In this document: positions 50,090 through 59,353 of the stretch, piece by piece
Layout: each line of letters opens with the position of its first letter
How positions within the stretch are numbered: the first letter of the stretch is position 1
Origin: DATFLL01 sp035267785
GTDB lineage: Bacteria > Pseudomonadota > Gammaproteobacteria > DATFLL01
Length of the DNA: 60,466 nucleotides
NCBI GenBank assembly: GCA_035267785.1
Contig: DATFLL010000043.1
Coordinates: 1-60,466 of the forward strand
Direction of reading: 5' to 3'
Program-made: the position numbers and the translations under genes
The notes under the pieces: generated by a model
The model's database searches: none
What the model was told of the DNA's origin: nothing
Seen by the model: the letters and a program-made list of their open reading frames with translations, nothing else

Positions 50090-52740
50090 CCACGCACGCC
50101 CGGGTTCGGACACCGCTGCTCGACACCGCCGCCCTGGAGGCGGCACTCAACGTCGACGGCCCGCCCATCCCCGCCTACCGCGAGGCCCTGAAAAACGCCC
50201 ATGAGGACCTGAAGGCGCGATTCCTCGTCGGCAAGCCGGTCGTCGGGCTGGTCCTGGCACGGGCGCGGGTCATCGACCAGGTCCTCGCCCGCGCCTGGGA
50301 GCGCTTTTTCGAGCCCGACGACGACATCGCCCTGGTCGCGGTCGGCGGCTACGGGCGCGGCGAGCTGCATCCCGGCTCGGACATCGACCTGCTGATCCTG
50401 CTTGGCGCAAGCGCCGAGGACCGGGCCGAGGCCATCGTGTCTTTCCTGACCTTCCTTTGGGACATCGGCCTGGAGGTGGGGCACAGCGCGCGCAGCGTCG
50501 GCGAGTGCATCGAGGAGGCGGCACGCGATATCACCGTGGCGACGAACCTGCAGGAGGCGCGGTTGATTACCGGCGCGCCGCATTTGTTCGACGAGCAGCG
50601 CGCCGCCTGCGGACCCGACCGCATCTGGCCGAGCCGCGAGTTCTTCGCCGCCAAGTGGCAGGAACAGATCGAGCGCCATCACAAGTACCACGACACGGCT
50701 TACAACCTCGAGCCCAACATCAAGGAAGGGCCCGGCGGCCTGCGCGACATCCAGATGATCGGTTGGGTCGCCAAGCGCCATTTCGACGCCACCGATCTGC
50801 ACGACCTGGTCGGCCACGGCTTCCTGACCGAACAGGAATACGACTCTTTGATAAAGGGCCAGACCTTCCTGTGGCGCATCCGCTTCGGCCTGCACATCCT
50901 GGCCGGCCGGCGCGAGGACCGTCTGCTGTTCGACCATCAGCGCACCCTCGCCGCTCAGTTCGGCTACCGCGACGACGAACGCCGTCTGGCCGTCGAGCAC
51001 TTCATGAAGGACTACTACCGGACGGTGATGGAGCTCAACCGGCTCAATGAGATGCTCCTGCAGCTGTTCCAGGAAGAGATCCTCTACGCCGATGACTCAG
51101 GCGAGCCTGTCGCCCTCAGCCGGCGCTTCCAGACCCGCAAGGGCTTTCTGGAGGTTACGCACGAGCGCGTGTTCAAGCGCTATCCCTTCGCCCTGCTCGA
51201 GGTGTTCCTGATGCTCGAGCAGTACCCCGAGATCAAAGGGGTGCGCGCCAACACCATTCGTCTGATTCGCGACCACCGCTATCTGATCGACGAGAGCTTT
51301 CGCTCGGATCTGCGTGCGCGCAGCCTATTCATGGAGATCCTGCGCCAGCCGCGCGGCGTCACCCACGAGCTGCGGCGCATGAACCGCTACGGCGTGCTCG
51401 CCGCCTACCTGCCCGTGTTTGCCAATATCGTCGGTCAGATGCAGCACGACCTGTTCCATGTCTACACCGTGGACGAACACACGCTCACCGTCATCCGCAA
51501 TCTGCGCCGCCTGACGGTGGCGGAGTTTCGCGGCGAATATCCCATGGCCAGCGCCATCATGGAGCGTATCCCCAAACCGGAGCTGCTCTACATCGCCGCG
51601 CTGTTTCACGACATCGCCAAGGGGCGCGGCGGCGATCACTCCGAGCTCGGCGCGGCCGATGCCGAGGAGTTCTGCCAGCAGCACGGGTTGAGCGCCTACG
51701 ACACACGCCTGGTCTCCTGGCTCGTTCGCTATCACCTGATCATGTCCATGACCGCCCAGCGCCGAGACATCGAAGACCCGGCGGTGATCAACGCCTTTGC
51801 CCAGCAGGTCGGCGACCAGACCCATCTGAATTACCTGTATCTGCTGACCATGGCCGACATCCGGGCGACCAGCCCCGACGTGTGGAACTCCTGGAAGGAC
51901 GCGCTGCTCAAGGAGCTATACCAGCACACCACACGCGCGCTGCGCCGCGGACTGGAAAACCCGCTGCTCGCCTCCGAGCGCGTCGATGGCATCAAGAGTC
52001 AGGCCCGCGAGCGCCTGCTCGCCGACGGTATCGCGGAGGAGGCCATCGAGCGACTGTGGGCGGGACTGGGCGACGAATACTTCCGGCGCTATTCGGTCGA
52101 CGAAATCGTCTGGCACTCGCGCTCAATCATCCGCACCAAGCCCGATGACCTGCCGCTGATCCTGATCCGCGAGGAGACCCACCGCGGCGGCACGGAGATA
52201 TTCATTCACATGCGCGAGCACGCGGGGCTGTTCGCGCTGACCAGCGCCATTCTCGATCAGCTCGGCCTGACCATCGCCGACGCCCGCATCATCACCTCCT
52301 CCGACGGCCACACGCTCGACACCTTCATCGTGCTCGAGGAAGACGGCGTACCCATCGCCAGCGGCTATCGCCTCCAGGAAGTGCTGGAGACGCTCAAAAG
52401 ACGCCTGTCCAACCCGGACACCGGCGTCGAGGTCACCCGGCGCCTGCCGCGCCAGATGCGCCACTTCGAATTCCCCCCGCAGGTCCATTTCAGCGAGGAC
52501 CATCGCAACGAGTGCACCATCATGGAAGTGGTCGCCCTCGACCGCCCCGGCCTGCTCTCGCGCATCGGCGCAGCCATGGTCAAGGCCAGCGTCAATCTGC
52601 GCACCGCCAAGATCGCCACGTTCGGCGAGCGCGCCGAGGATATCTTCTTCATCACCGACGAGCACAACCAGCCGCTGCGCAATCCGGCCCGCCTAGAACA
52701 GCTGCGGCAGGCCGTCATCGATGCGGCCAACGACGCATAG
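50086..52740 (+). CDS. glnD: Bifunctional PII uridylyltransferase / uridylyl-removing enzyme
   Basis: Senses glutamine and uridylylates or deuridylylates PII. The 884-residue protein starts at GTG 50086, overlapping the map stop by 4 nt (GTGA), with AGAGG seven bases upstream. The nucleotidyltransferase motif is AVGGYGRGELHPGSDIDLLI. A linker and an HD domain (ALFHDIAKGRGGDHS) follow, with two C-terminal ACT domains (HAGLFALTSAILDQLGLTIA and DRPGLLSRIGAAMVKASVNL). Length matches E. coli (890). The map-glnD-dapC/dapD neighbourhood is widespread. Confidence 0.97.
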   Translation: MTTHARVRTPLLDTAALEAALNVDGPPIPAYREALKNAHEDLKARFLVGKPVVGLVLARARVIDQVLARAWERFFEPDDDIALVAVGGYGRGELHPGSDIDLLILLGASAEDRAEAIVSFLTFLWDIGLEVGHSARSVGECIEEAARDITVATNLQEARLITGAPHLFDEQRAACGPDRIWPSREFFAAKWQEQIERHHKYHDTAYNLEPNIKEGPGGLRDIQMIGWVAKRHFDATDLHDLVGHGFLTEQEYDSLIKGQTFLWRIRFGLHILAGRREDRLLFDHQRTLAAQFGYRDDERRLAVEHFMKDYYRTVMELNRLNEMLLQLFQEEILYADDSGEPVALSRRFQTRKGFLEVTHERVFKRYPFALLEVFLMLEQYPEIKGVRANTIRLIRDHRYLIDESFRSDLRARSLFMEILRQPRGVTHELRRMNRYGVLAAYLPVFANIVGQMQHDLFHVYTVDEHTLTVIRNLRRLTVAEFRGEYPMASAIMERIPKPELLYIAALFHDIAKGRGGDHSELGAADAEEFCQQHGLSAYDTRLVSWLVRYHLIMSMTAQRRDIEDPAVINAFAQQVGDQTHLNYLYLLTMADIRATSPDVWNSWKDALLKELYQHTTRALRRGLENPLLASERVDGIKSQARERLLADGIAEEAIERLWAGLGDEYFRRYSVDEIVWHSRSIIRTKPDDLPLILIREETHRGGTEIFIHMREHAGLFALTSAILDQLGLTIADARIITSSDGHTLDTFIVLEEDGVPIASGYRLQEVLETLKRRLSNPDTGVEVTRRLPRQMRHFEFPPQVHFSEDHRNECTIMEVVALDRPGLLSRIGAAMVKASVNLRTAKIATFGERAEDIFFITDEHNQPLRNPARLEQLRQAVIDAANDA

Positions 52741-52746
52741 AAGCAG

Positions 52747-52839
52747 TCGGCAGTTATCAGTTGGCAGTTTGCAGAAAGAACAAAGAAAAGGGTGTCCGCT
52801 TTTTGCCTTTTCTGCCAACTGCCGACTGCAAACTGCCAA
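52747..52839. repeat. 7-nt-word inverted repeat after glnD (copy 5)
   Basis: The left arm at 52747-52774 is C-D-A-B and the right arm on the opposite strand, 52839-52812, is A-B-C-A (A TTGGCAG, B TTTGCAG, C TCGGCAG, D TTATCAG-like). The loop is 37 nt, purine-rich on the left and pyrimidine-rich on the right, so the stem can extend. The array starts 6 bp after the glnD stop, in the convergent gap with the VOC gene. Confidence 0.88.
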
Positions 52840-52871
52840 CTTTTCCTATCTGACGCCCAAATGCCCCGCAG

Positions 52872-53252
52872 CTACCCTTCGCATTGAATGAACTCCAAGG
52901 CGTTCCCGTCCGGATCCCGACAAAACAGCGCCCGCCGTCCGGAGCGGCTGAGGGTGTAATCGACGCCGGCTGCATCCAAGGCGGCGCGCAGCGGTTCGAT
53001 GTCGTCGATACGCAGTGCGACGTGGCGATCGCGCCCACCGTGGGCCGGCCGGTCGCTCGTGGGATCGGGATTGGGCAGTTCGAGCAGGTGGATCTGCTGA
53101 TCCTCGCCGATGTTGAGCCAGGCGCCGGGAAAACCCAGATCGGGCCGATCGGGATCGACGGGCATTCCGAGCACGCCGGCATAGAACGCGAGCGCCCGGT
53201 CGGTGTCGGCGACCAGCACGCTGGCGTGGAGAATGGCGTCAATGCGGCTCAT
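52872..53252 (-). CDS. VOC-family (glyoxalase/bleomycin-resistance fold) protein
   Basis: 126 residues. ILHASVLVADTDRALAFYAGVLGM carries the first metal-ligand His. HVALRIDDIEPLRAALDAAGVDY and LFCRDPDGNALEFIQ complete the paired beta-alpha-beta-beta-beta modules. This is a vicinal-oxygen-chelate protein whose substrate is unknown. The ATG at 53252 is chosen. It overlaps the DMT-permease end by 14 nt, suggesting co-expression. Longer upstream frames have no family support. Confidence 0.85.
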   Translation of the reverse strand: MSRIDAILHASVLVADTDRALAFYAGVLGMPVDPDRPDLGFPGAWLNIGEDQQIHLLELPNPDPTSDRPAHGGRDRHVALRIDDIEPLRAALDAAGVDYTLSRSGRRALFCRDPDGNALEFIQCEG

Positions 53253-54207
53253 GGTCGTCTCTCGTGGCGTGGCGACTGGACAGATAGGCGGCACCGACGA
53301 TGAAGATACCGCCGGCCCACTCGTGCAGCTGGACGGTCTCGTTGGTGAGCAGCCCTGCAGAAACGGCACCGACCACCAGCTCGAACAAGAGGATGATCGC
53401 CGAACGATGGACCGGCATGTGCGTTACACCGTACTGCACCGACAGCGTCATGACCACCATGACCACGGCACCGAACGCCAGCGCCGTCAGCCAGACCGGC
53501 GAGGCCACATCGCCGAGGGGGGCGCCGCGGATGACGATCAAGGCCCCGGCCATGAGGATGACACCGACCCAGGCCACGACGGTCTTGACCCGCACCGAGA
53601 CGACCTGCATGCGCCGGACCATGACATTGGTCAGGGCAAAGCCGAACCCCGAGGACAGGGCCAGCCAGTCCGCGACCTCGCGCGGCCAGGGCAGCCCCAT
53701 CCCCGGCGTCCATAGCATGATCAGCGCACCGGCCATGGCCAGGATCAATACCAGCACGCCCACCCGTGTGAGGTGTTCGCCGAGTAGCCACACCGCGAGC
53801 AGGGTCGCCCAGACGGGCGAGAGATAGAACAGCAACAAGACCCGCACCACGTGGCCATCGAGCATGGCGAGGATGAAAGCGGTATTGCACCAGCCGCTCG
53901 CGGCGGCGAGTACGATCAGCGCGCCCGGGTCGCGGCCCAGCTCGCGCCAGCGCCCACGCAGCATGGGCAGCGCCGCGACCAGTGTCCCGCAGTAAATGAA
54001 CAGCGATTGCCACAACCCGCTCAGCCCGTTCGCCTCGAAGCGGCGCAGCGGATACCAGAACAATCCCCAGAGTGTCGCCGCCAACAACAGGCTGGCCACC
54101 GGCCACAGCGCTTCGAGCGGTTTGGCCGGTGCGGGGCCTTGCTCTATACTAGGCCGCCTGCCGTGCCCGCCGCTTTTCTGTGTGTCACTGTCGGCGCCGG
54201 TGTTCAT
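53239..54207 (-). CDS. DMT-superfamily (EamA) transporter
   Basis: 322 residues with about ten hydrophobic helices in two EamA repeats (first LLLAATLWGLFWYPLRRFEANG, second WLALSSGFGFALTNVMVRRM). This is the drug/metabolite exporter fold, substrate unknown. The first about 35 residues are hydrophilic. The ATG at 54207 is used, and an upstream in-frame start would overlap the divergent dapC promoter. It is followed by the VOC gene with overlap. Confidence 0.85.
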   Translation of the reverse strand: MNTGADSDTQKSGGHGRRPSIEQGPAPAKPLEALWPVASLLLAATLWGLFWYPLRRFEANGLSGLWQSLFIYCGTLVAALPMLRGRWRELGRDPGALIVLAAASGWCNTAFILAMLDGHVVRVLLLFYLSPVWATLLAVWLLGEHLTRVGVLVLILAMAGALIMLWTPGMGLPWPREVADWLALSSGFGFALTNVMVRRMQVVSVRVKTVVAWVGVILMAGALIVIRGAPLGDVASPVWLTALAFGAVVMVVMTLSVQYGVTHMPVHRSAIILLFELVVGAVSAGLLTNETVQLHEWAGGIFIVGAAYLSSRHATRDDHEPH

Positions 54208-54293
54208 GGCGGCATGATACCCGAATCCCGAATATGCGCGAGCACATCGCCGTCGAAACAGCCTCGGCGGTTCGCCAATCGACAAGACAACCA

Positions 54294-55490
54294 ATGAATC
54301 CCGATCTCGACAGACTGCAACCCTACCCGTTCGAAAAGCTCTCGCAGCTCAAGGCCGGGCAGACCCCGCCCGCCGATCGCCACCACATCCCGTTGTCCAT
54401 CGGCGAACCGCGGCACGCGCCGCCGGGGTTCGTCACCGAGGAGATCATCACCCATCTGCACGGGCTGGGCAGCTATCCGACGACGCGCGGAACCGACGAG
54501 CTGCGCGCGGCCATCGCCGCCTGGCTCACGCGCCGCTTCGCCCTGCAGGCCGGCAGCGTCGATCCGGGCCGCAGCGTATTGCCGGTGGCCGGCACCCGCG
54601 AGGCGCTGTTCGCGATCGCACAGGCCGTGGTCGACCGCTCGCGCGATCCCCTGGTGCTCATGCCCAATCCCTTCTACCAGATTTACGAAGGGGCGGCCCT
54701 GCTGGCCGGCGCCGAGCCCTACTATCTGAACACCCCGGCCGAGACCGGGTTTTTGCCCGACCTGGATGCCGTGCCCGAGGATGTCTGGGCGCGCTGCCAG
54801 CTTCTTTATATATGTACTCCGGGCAACCCGACCGGCGCGGTCTTCGACGTGCCGACCCTGCAGCGGCTCATCGCCCTCGCCGACGAGCACGACTTCGTGA
54901 TCGCCTCCGACGAGTGTTACTCGGAAATCTACTTCGACGAGGCCTCACCCCCGCCCGGCCTGCTCGAGGCGGCCGCCCGCGCCGGGCGCCACGACTTCCG
55001 GCGCTGCCTGGTCTTCCACAGCCTGTCCAAGCGCTCCAACCTGCCCGGGATGCGTTCGGGCTTCGTCGCCGGCGATGCGCAGATACTGGAGCGCTTTCTC
55101 AAATACCGCACCTATCAGGGCTGCGCCCTGCCCCCCTATCACCAGGCCGCCAGCCTCAAGGCCTGGGAGGACGAGGGCCACGTGCGCGACAACCGCGCCG
55201 TGTACACGGCAAAGTTCGCCGCGGTGCTGGAAATACTCGCGCCGGTGCTGGATGTCAAACGCCCGCAGGCGGGCTTTTATTTGTGGCCGCGCACGCCCGG
55301 CGACGATCAGGAATTTGCGCGCGGCTTGTTCGCCGCGCAGAACGTAACCGTCCTGCCCGGCAGCTATCTGTCGCGCACCGCGCACGGGGCCAACCCCGGC
55401 CAGAACCGGGTACGCATGGCCCTGGTCGCCGAGCTAGAGGAATGCATCGTCGCCGCCGAGCGCATCCGCGACTACGTCAAAGGGCTCTAG
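54294..55490 (+). CDS. dapC: N-succinyldiaminopimelate aminotransferase DapC
   Basis: PLP aminotransferase of the succinylase lysine pathway. The 398-residue protein has NPDLDRLQPYPFEKLSQLKAG (typical DapC N-terminus), LSIGEPRHAPP, ICTPGNPTGAVF and the PLP Lys in FHSLSKRSNLPGMRSGF. The ATG at 54294 gives family length. dapC-dapD-yffB-dapE are collinear, so this assignment is firmer than by sequence alone. Confidence 0.93.
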   Translation: MNPDLDRLQPYPFEKLSQLKAGQTPPADRHHIPLSIGEPRHAPPGFVTEEIITHLHGLGSYPTTRGTDELRAAIAAWLTRRFALQAGSVDPGRSVLPVAGTREALFAIAQAVVDRSRDPLVLMPNPFYQIYEGAALLAGAEPYYLNTPAETGFLPDLDAVPEDVWARCQLLYICTPGNPTGAVFDVPTLQRLIALADEHDFVIASDECYSEIYFDEASPPPGLLEAAARAGRHDFRRCLVFHSLSKRSNLPGMRSGFVAGDAQILERFLKYRTYQGCALPPYHQAASLKAWEDEGHVRDNRAVYTAKFAAVLEILAPVLDVKRPQAGFYLWPRTPGDDQEFARGLFAAQNVTVLPGSYLSRTAHGANPGQNRVRMALVAELEECIVAAERIRDYVKGL

Positions 55491-55558
55491 GAACACACCT
55501 GAACACTGCGGCCGGCCCCGCAGGTCGGCGGTATCCGATTTCTACTTGGGAGAAGACG

Positions 55559-56380
<822 letters not shown>

Positions 56381-56382
56381 CC

Positions 56383-56492
56383 GCCCCTTCGGGGCAGAGT
56401 TGGCAGTAGGCAGTCGTCAGTTGGCAGAAAGAAAAAAGCGAAGCAATCTTTCTGTTTGCCTTTTCTGACGACTGCCAACTGCATACTGCCAA
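56383..56492. repeat. Hairpin plus 7-nt-word inverted repeat after dapD (copy 6)
   Basis: A GCCCC-TTC-GGGGC hairpin (56383-56395) comes first; the same module precedes copy 3 upstream of dnaE. The left arm, 56400-56427, is A, TAGGCAG, D, A. The right arm on the opposite strand, 56492-56465, is A, TATGCAG, A, D. The loop is 37 nt. It may serve as a terminator for dapC-dapD. Confidence 0.88.
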
Positions 56493-56526
56493 CTTGACCA
56501 CCTGGACATCTAATTCCTGAACACGT

Positions 56527-56877
56527 ATGACAACGCTGTTTGGCATCAAAAACTGCGATACCGTGAAAAAAGCCCGCCGCTGGCTCGATGACCACGGCGT
56601 CGATTATCGCTTCCACGATTTTCGCGCCGATGGGTTGACCAAGACGCAGCTCAAGCGCTGGATTGCGGCAGTCGGCTGGGAGACGCTGCTGAACCGACGC
56701 GGCACCACCTGGCGCAAGCTGCCGGAGTCCGAACGCGAAGGGATCACCGCCGCCGGCGCCGAGCGACTGATGCTCGACGAGCCGACGCTTATCAAGCGGC
56801 CGGTCGTCGAAGCCGGCGATGTTGTGCTGGTCGGATTCGACGAAGAAGATTATCGTGGGCGTTTCAAGAAACGCTAA
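56527..56877 (+). CDS. ArsC/Spx-family reductase (YffB-like)
   Basis: 116 residues, thioredoxin fold of the ArsC family. It begins TTLFGIKNCDTVKKARRWLDDHGVDYRFHDFR with the single N-terminal Cys, then GWETLLNRRGTTWRKLP and LIKRPVVEAGDVVLVGF. E. coli YffB, of unknown function, likewise neighbours dapE. Probably not an arsenate reductase, because the CX5R-like arsenate motif is absent. Its TAA stop abuts copy 7 of the 7-nt-word repeat. Confidence 0.88.
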   Translation: MTTLFGIKNCDTVKKARRWLDDHGVDYRFHDFRADGLTKTQLKRWIAAVGWETLLNRRGTTWRKLPESEREGITAAGAERLMLDEPTLIKRPVVEAGDVVLVGFDEEDYRGRFKKR

Positions 56878-56878
56878 G

Positions 56879-56964
56879 TTGGCAGTCATCAGTTTGCAGT
56901 CGGCAGCAAAAGTAAGATCTCTTCGCTTTTCTCTTTCTGCCAACTGATGACTGCCAACTGCCAA
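56879..56964. repeat. 7-nt-word inverted repeat between the ArsC-like gene and dapE (copy 7)
   Basis: The left arm, 56879-56906, is A-D-B-C, and the right arm on the opposite strand, 56964-56937, is A-A-D-A. The loop is 30 nt. It starts two bases after the TAA stop and ends 14 bp before the dapE ATG, so it fills the whole intergenic space and sits where a dapE ribosome site would be. Confidence 0.88.
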
Positions 56965-56978
56965 CTTTAGGCAAACTT

Positions 56979-58106
56979 ATGTCGGCTACCCTGGAATTAG
57001 CAAAAGCGTTGATAGCCCGCGCCTCCGTCACCCCCGAGGACGCCGGTTGTCAGGCGTTGATGGCCGAGCGCCTGTCCGCCATCGGCTTTACGGTCGAGCA
57101 CCTGCGCTTCGGCGAGGTCGATAACCTGTGGGCCCGGCGCGGCAAGGAGGCGCCTCGGCTCGCCTTCGCCGGTCACACCGATGTGGTGCCCACCGGGCCG
57201 GTCGAGCGCTGGGCGTCCCCGCCTTTCGAGCCGACCGAGCAGGACGGCAATCTGTACGGGCGCGGCGCGGCGGACATGAAGGGCTCTCTCGCAGCCATGG
57301 TCACCGCCTGCGAGCGTTTTGTCGCCGCCCATCCTGACCATCAGGGATCGATTGCCTTTTTGATCACCAGCGACGAGGAAGGCCCGTCGATCGACGGCAC
57401 GGTGAAGGTCATCGAGGCACTGGAGGCGCGCGGGGAGAAGATCGACTGGGCGCTGGTCGGCGAGCCCTCCAGTAACCGCAGCCTGGGCGACACGATCAAA
57501 AACGGCCGGCGCGGCTCGCTTAGCGGCGCGCTGCGCGTACGCGGCAAGCAGGGGCACGTGGCCTACCCGCACCTGGCGGACAATCCGGTGCACCGCCTCG
57601 CCCCCGCACTGGCCGAGCTGTGCGCCACGGAATGGGATCGCGGCAACGACCACTTCCCGCCCACGACCTTCCAGGTGAGCAATCTGCACGCCGGCACCGG
57701 CGCGACCAACGTCATACCGGGCGAGCTGGAGATGCTGTTCAACTTCCGCTTCTCGACGGAGGTCACCGACGAGCAGCTGCGCGAGCGCGTCGAGGATATC
57801 CTCAACCGCTACGACGTCGACTACGACCTGGACTGGACGCTGTCAGGGCACCCCTTCCTCACCCCCGCGGGTGAGCTCGTCTCGGCCGCGCGCGAGGCCA
57901 TCACCGAGGTCTGCGGCATCGACGCCGAGCTGTCGACCGCTGGCGGCACATCGGACGGGCGTTTCATCGCCCCGACCGGTGCGCAGGTACTGGAGCTCGG
58001 TCCCCTCAACGCGACCATCCATCAGGTCGACGAGCACGTGGCGATCGCCGACCTCGACGGCCTGTCGAGTCTCTACGAACGAATCCTGATCAAGTTGCTG
58101 GGCTGA
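56979..58106 (+). CDS. dapE: Succinyl-diaminopimelate desuccinylase DapE
   Basis: Zinc hydrolase that releases L,L-DAP. The 375-residue protein is in the M20 family: LAFAGHTDVVPTGPVERW (His/Asp), NLYGRGAADMKGSLAAMVTA, and LITSDEEGPSIDGTVKV with catalytic and zinc Glu. It ends with EHVAIADLDGLSSLYERIL. The ATG at 56979 lacks an ideal ribosome site because copy 7 of the repeat lies just upstream. It ends the dapC-dapD-arsC-like-dapE run. Confidence 0.96.
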   Translation: MSATLELAKALIARASVTPEDAGCQALMAERLSAIGFTVEHLRFGEVDNLWARRGKEAPRLAFAGHTDVVPTGPVERWASPPFEPTEQDGNLYGRGAADMKGSLAAMVTACERFVAAHPDHQGSIAFLITSDEEGPSIDGTVKVIEALEARGEKIDWALVGEPSSNRSLGDTIKNGRRGSLSGALRVRGKQGHVAYPHLADNPVHRLAPALAELCATEWDRGNDHFPPTTFQVSNLHAGTGATNVIPGELEMLFNFRFSTEVTDEQLRERVEDILNRYDVDYDLDWTLSGHPFLTPAGELVSAAREAITEVCGIDAELSTAGGTSDGRFIAPTGAQVLELGPLNATIHQVDEHVAIADLDGLSSLYERILIKLLG

Positions 58107-58171
58107 GACGCCAGCGTGCACAACGCCAGGCTGTCTCGTTTGTTGACGACCCACCCACCCTGTCCCTGTGC

Positions 58172-58202
58172 CTCATAAAAGCCCTCCTGGCTTTATCATG
58201 AG
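58172..58202 (+). terminator. Candidate dapE terminator hairpin
   Basis: CTCAT...AAAGCC-ctcct-GGCTTT...ATGAG, an interrupted 11-bp stem 65 bp after the dapE stop codon, with no strong T-run. A second small inverted repeat, ACCTATC-TCC-GATAGGT, follows at 58209-58225. Confidence 0.45.
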
Positions 58203-58227
58203 TGCCCTACCTATCTCCGATAGGTCA

Positions 58228-58662
58228 GGACATCCCTCAGGGCGAGGGAACCCTTCGTTGCTTGCTGTTTAGCCCCTCTCGCAGGGACCTCGGCAGCCCC
58301 TCTGTGGCGTCAAGTGAGAGAATCCAAGACTTAGCCCCCCTACATCAAGGAGAGGAAACCGTTCGCTTCACGCATTAGCCCCTCTGCCTCAAGGCGAGGA
58401 AACGGTTCGCTTCACGCATTAGCCCCTCTCCCTCAGGGAGAGCAAACCGTTCGCTTCACGCATTAGCCCCTCTGCCTCAGGGAGAGGAAACCGTTCGCTT
58501 CACGCGTTAGCCCCTCTGCCTCAGGGAGAGGAAACGGTTCGCTTCACGCATTAGCCCCCTGCCTCAGGGAGAGGAACCGGTTCACTTCACGCATTAGCCC
58601 CTCTGCCTCAGGGAGAGGAAACGGTTTGCTTCACGCATTAGCCCCTCTCCCTCAGGGAGAGG
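58228..58662. repeat. 44-bp tandem repeat array, about 7.5 clear copies plus degenerate units
   Basis: Units start at 58331, 58375, 58419, 58463, 58507, 58551, 58594 and 58638, so the step is 44 bp with one 43-bp unit. Each begins TTAGCCCCTCTGCCTC, has AGGGAGAGGAAAC in the middle and ends CGCTTCACGCA. The centre is a CCTCT/AGAGG hairpin. Differences are scattered point changes, with no separate spacer. Worn units extend left to about 58228. The last unit carries a longer palindrome, CCCCTCTCCCT/AGGGAGAGGGG, and supplies the stop codon of the DUF302 gene. Confidence 0.92.
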
Positions 58663-59260
58663 GGTTGGGGTGAGGGGATTTTACGGGCACCGGGGGCATC
58701 TTTAAGTCGCTCGTCGCGGGCGGTGGCGGCAATGATCGCACACCGCTCTCCACGGCCCGAATGACGTCCTGCTCCATGTCGAGCGCCACCCGTTCGGCCG
58801 GCGTGCCCGTAGCCACGCGGCTTGGACGCACGAACAGAATGCTGGTGACCCCGTTTTTGTGGATCAACGTCACGTGCAGGGGACACAGGGCGAGCATCTG
58901 CGGGTCGGCATTGCTGACCTGGTTGGCATAGGCGCCGTTGCAGAACACGATGCTGCGGATCTCGTCGAGGTGGTTGCGGTTGTAGTCCTTGCCCCAGCGA
59001 CTGGCATACAGCTTGAGGTTACGCCCGATGTTCGGTTCGAACAGGACAAAGAAGCTGTTGTTCTCCAGCGAATCGAACACGCGCTTGTAGACTGTCTCGA
59101 AATCTCCCCCAACGCGCTTGACATAGACCATGGGCGAGCGCGGCGCAGGCGGCTCTGCTGTCGGCGGCGGGACGGGGGCATCGGCCAATGCCGGCGCCGT
59201 GCCCGCGCCGAGCGCAACCGCCAACACGAGTGCCGTCAACACTGATGGCCAGTGACGCAT
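58652..59260 (-). CDS. DUF302-domain protein with signal peptide
   Basis: 202 residues. It has a signal peptide (VLTALVLAVALGAGTAPALA), a Pro-rich linker and then a DUF302-type domain: YKRVFDSLENNSFFVLFEPN, IVFCNGAYANQVSNADPQML, LCPLHVTLIHKNG. DUF302 proteins are small periplasmic or cytosolic proteins of unsettled function. GGAGAG lies five bases before the ATG at 59260, so this start is preferred over upstream ones. The last residues (SPHPNPSP) and the TGA stop come from the final unit of the adjacent tandem repeat, so the native C-terminus has probably been replaced. Confidence 0.82.
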   Translation of the reverse strand: MRHWPSVLTALVLAVALGAGTAPALADAPVPPPTAEPPAPRSPMVYVKRVGGDFETVYKRVFDSLENNSFFVLFEPNIGRNLKLYASRWGKDYNRNHLDEIRSIVFCNGAYANQVSNADPQMLALCPLHVTLIHKNGVTSILFVRPSRVATGTPAERVALDMEQDVIRAVESGVRSLPPPPATSDLKMPPVPVKSPHPNPSP

Positions 59261-59353
59261 AGTATCTCTCCGTGATGTCTCGATCGGGGGAATGCAATGT
59301 TCCAGCATACCCCCGCGCGTCGAGCGTTCACAGCGCGAGTTGCGTGACCGGGC

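Noticed and set aside
58331..58662. Possible CRISPR array, because of regularly spaced hairpin repeats
   Set aside because: The whole 44-bp period is conserved, with no unique spacers between repeats and no cas genes nearby. It is a plain tandem repeat.
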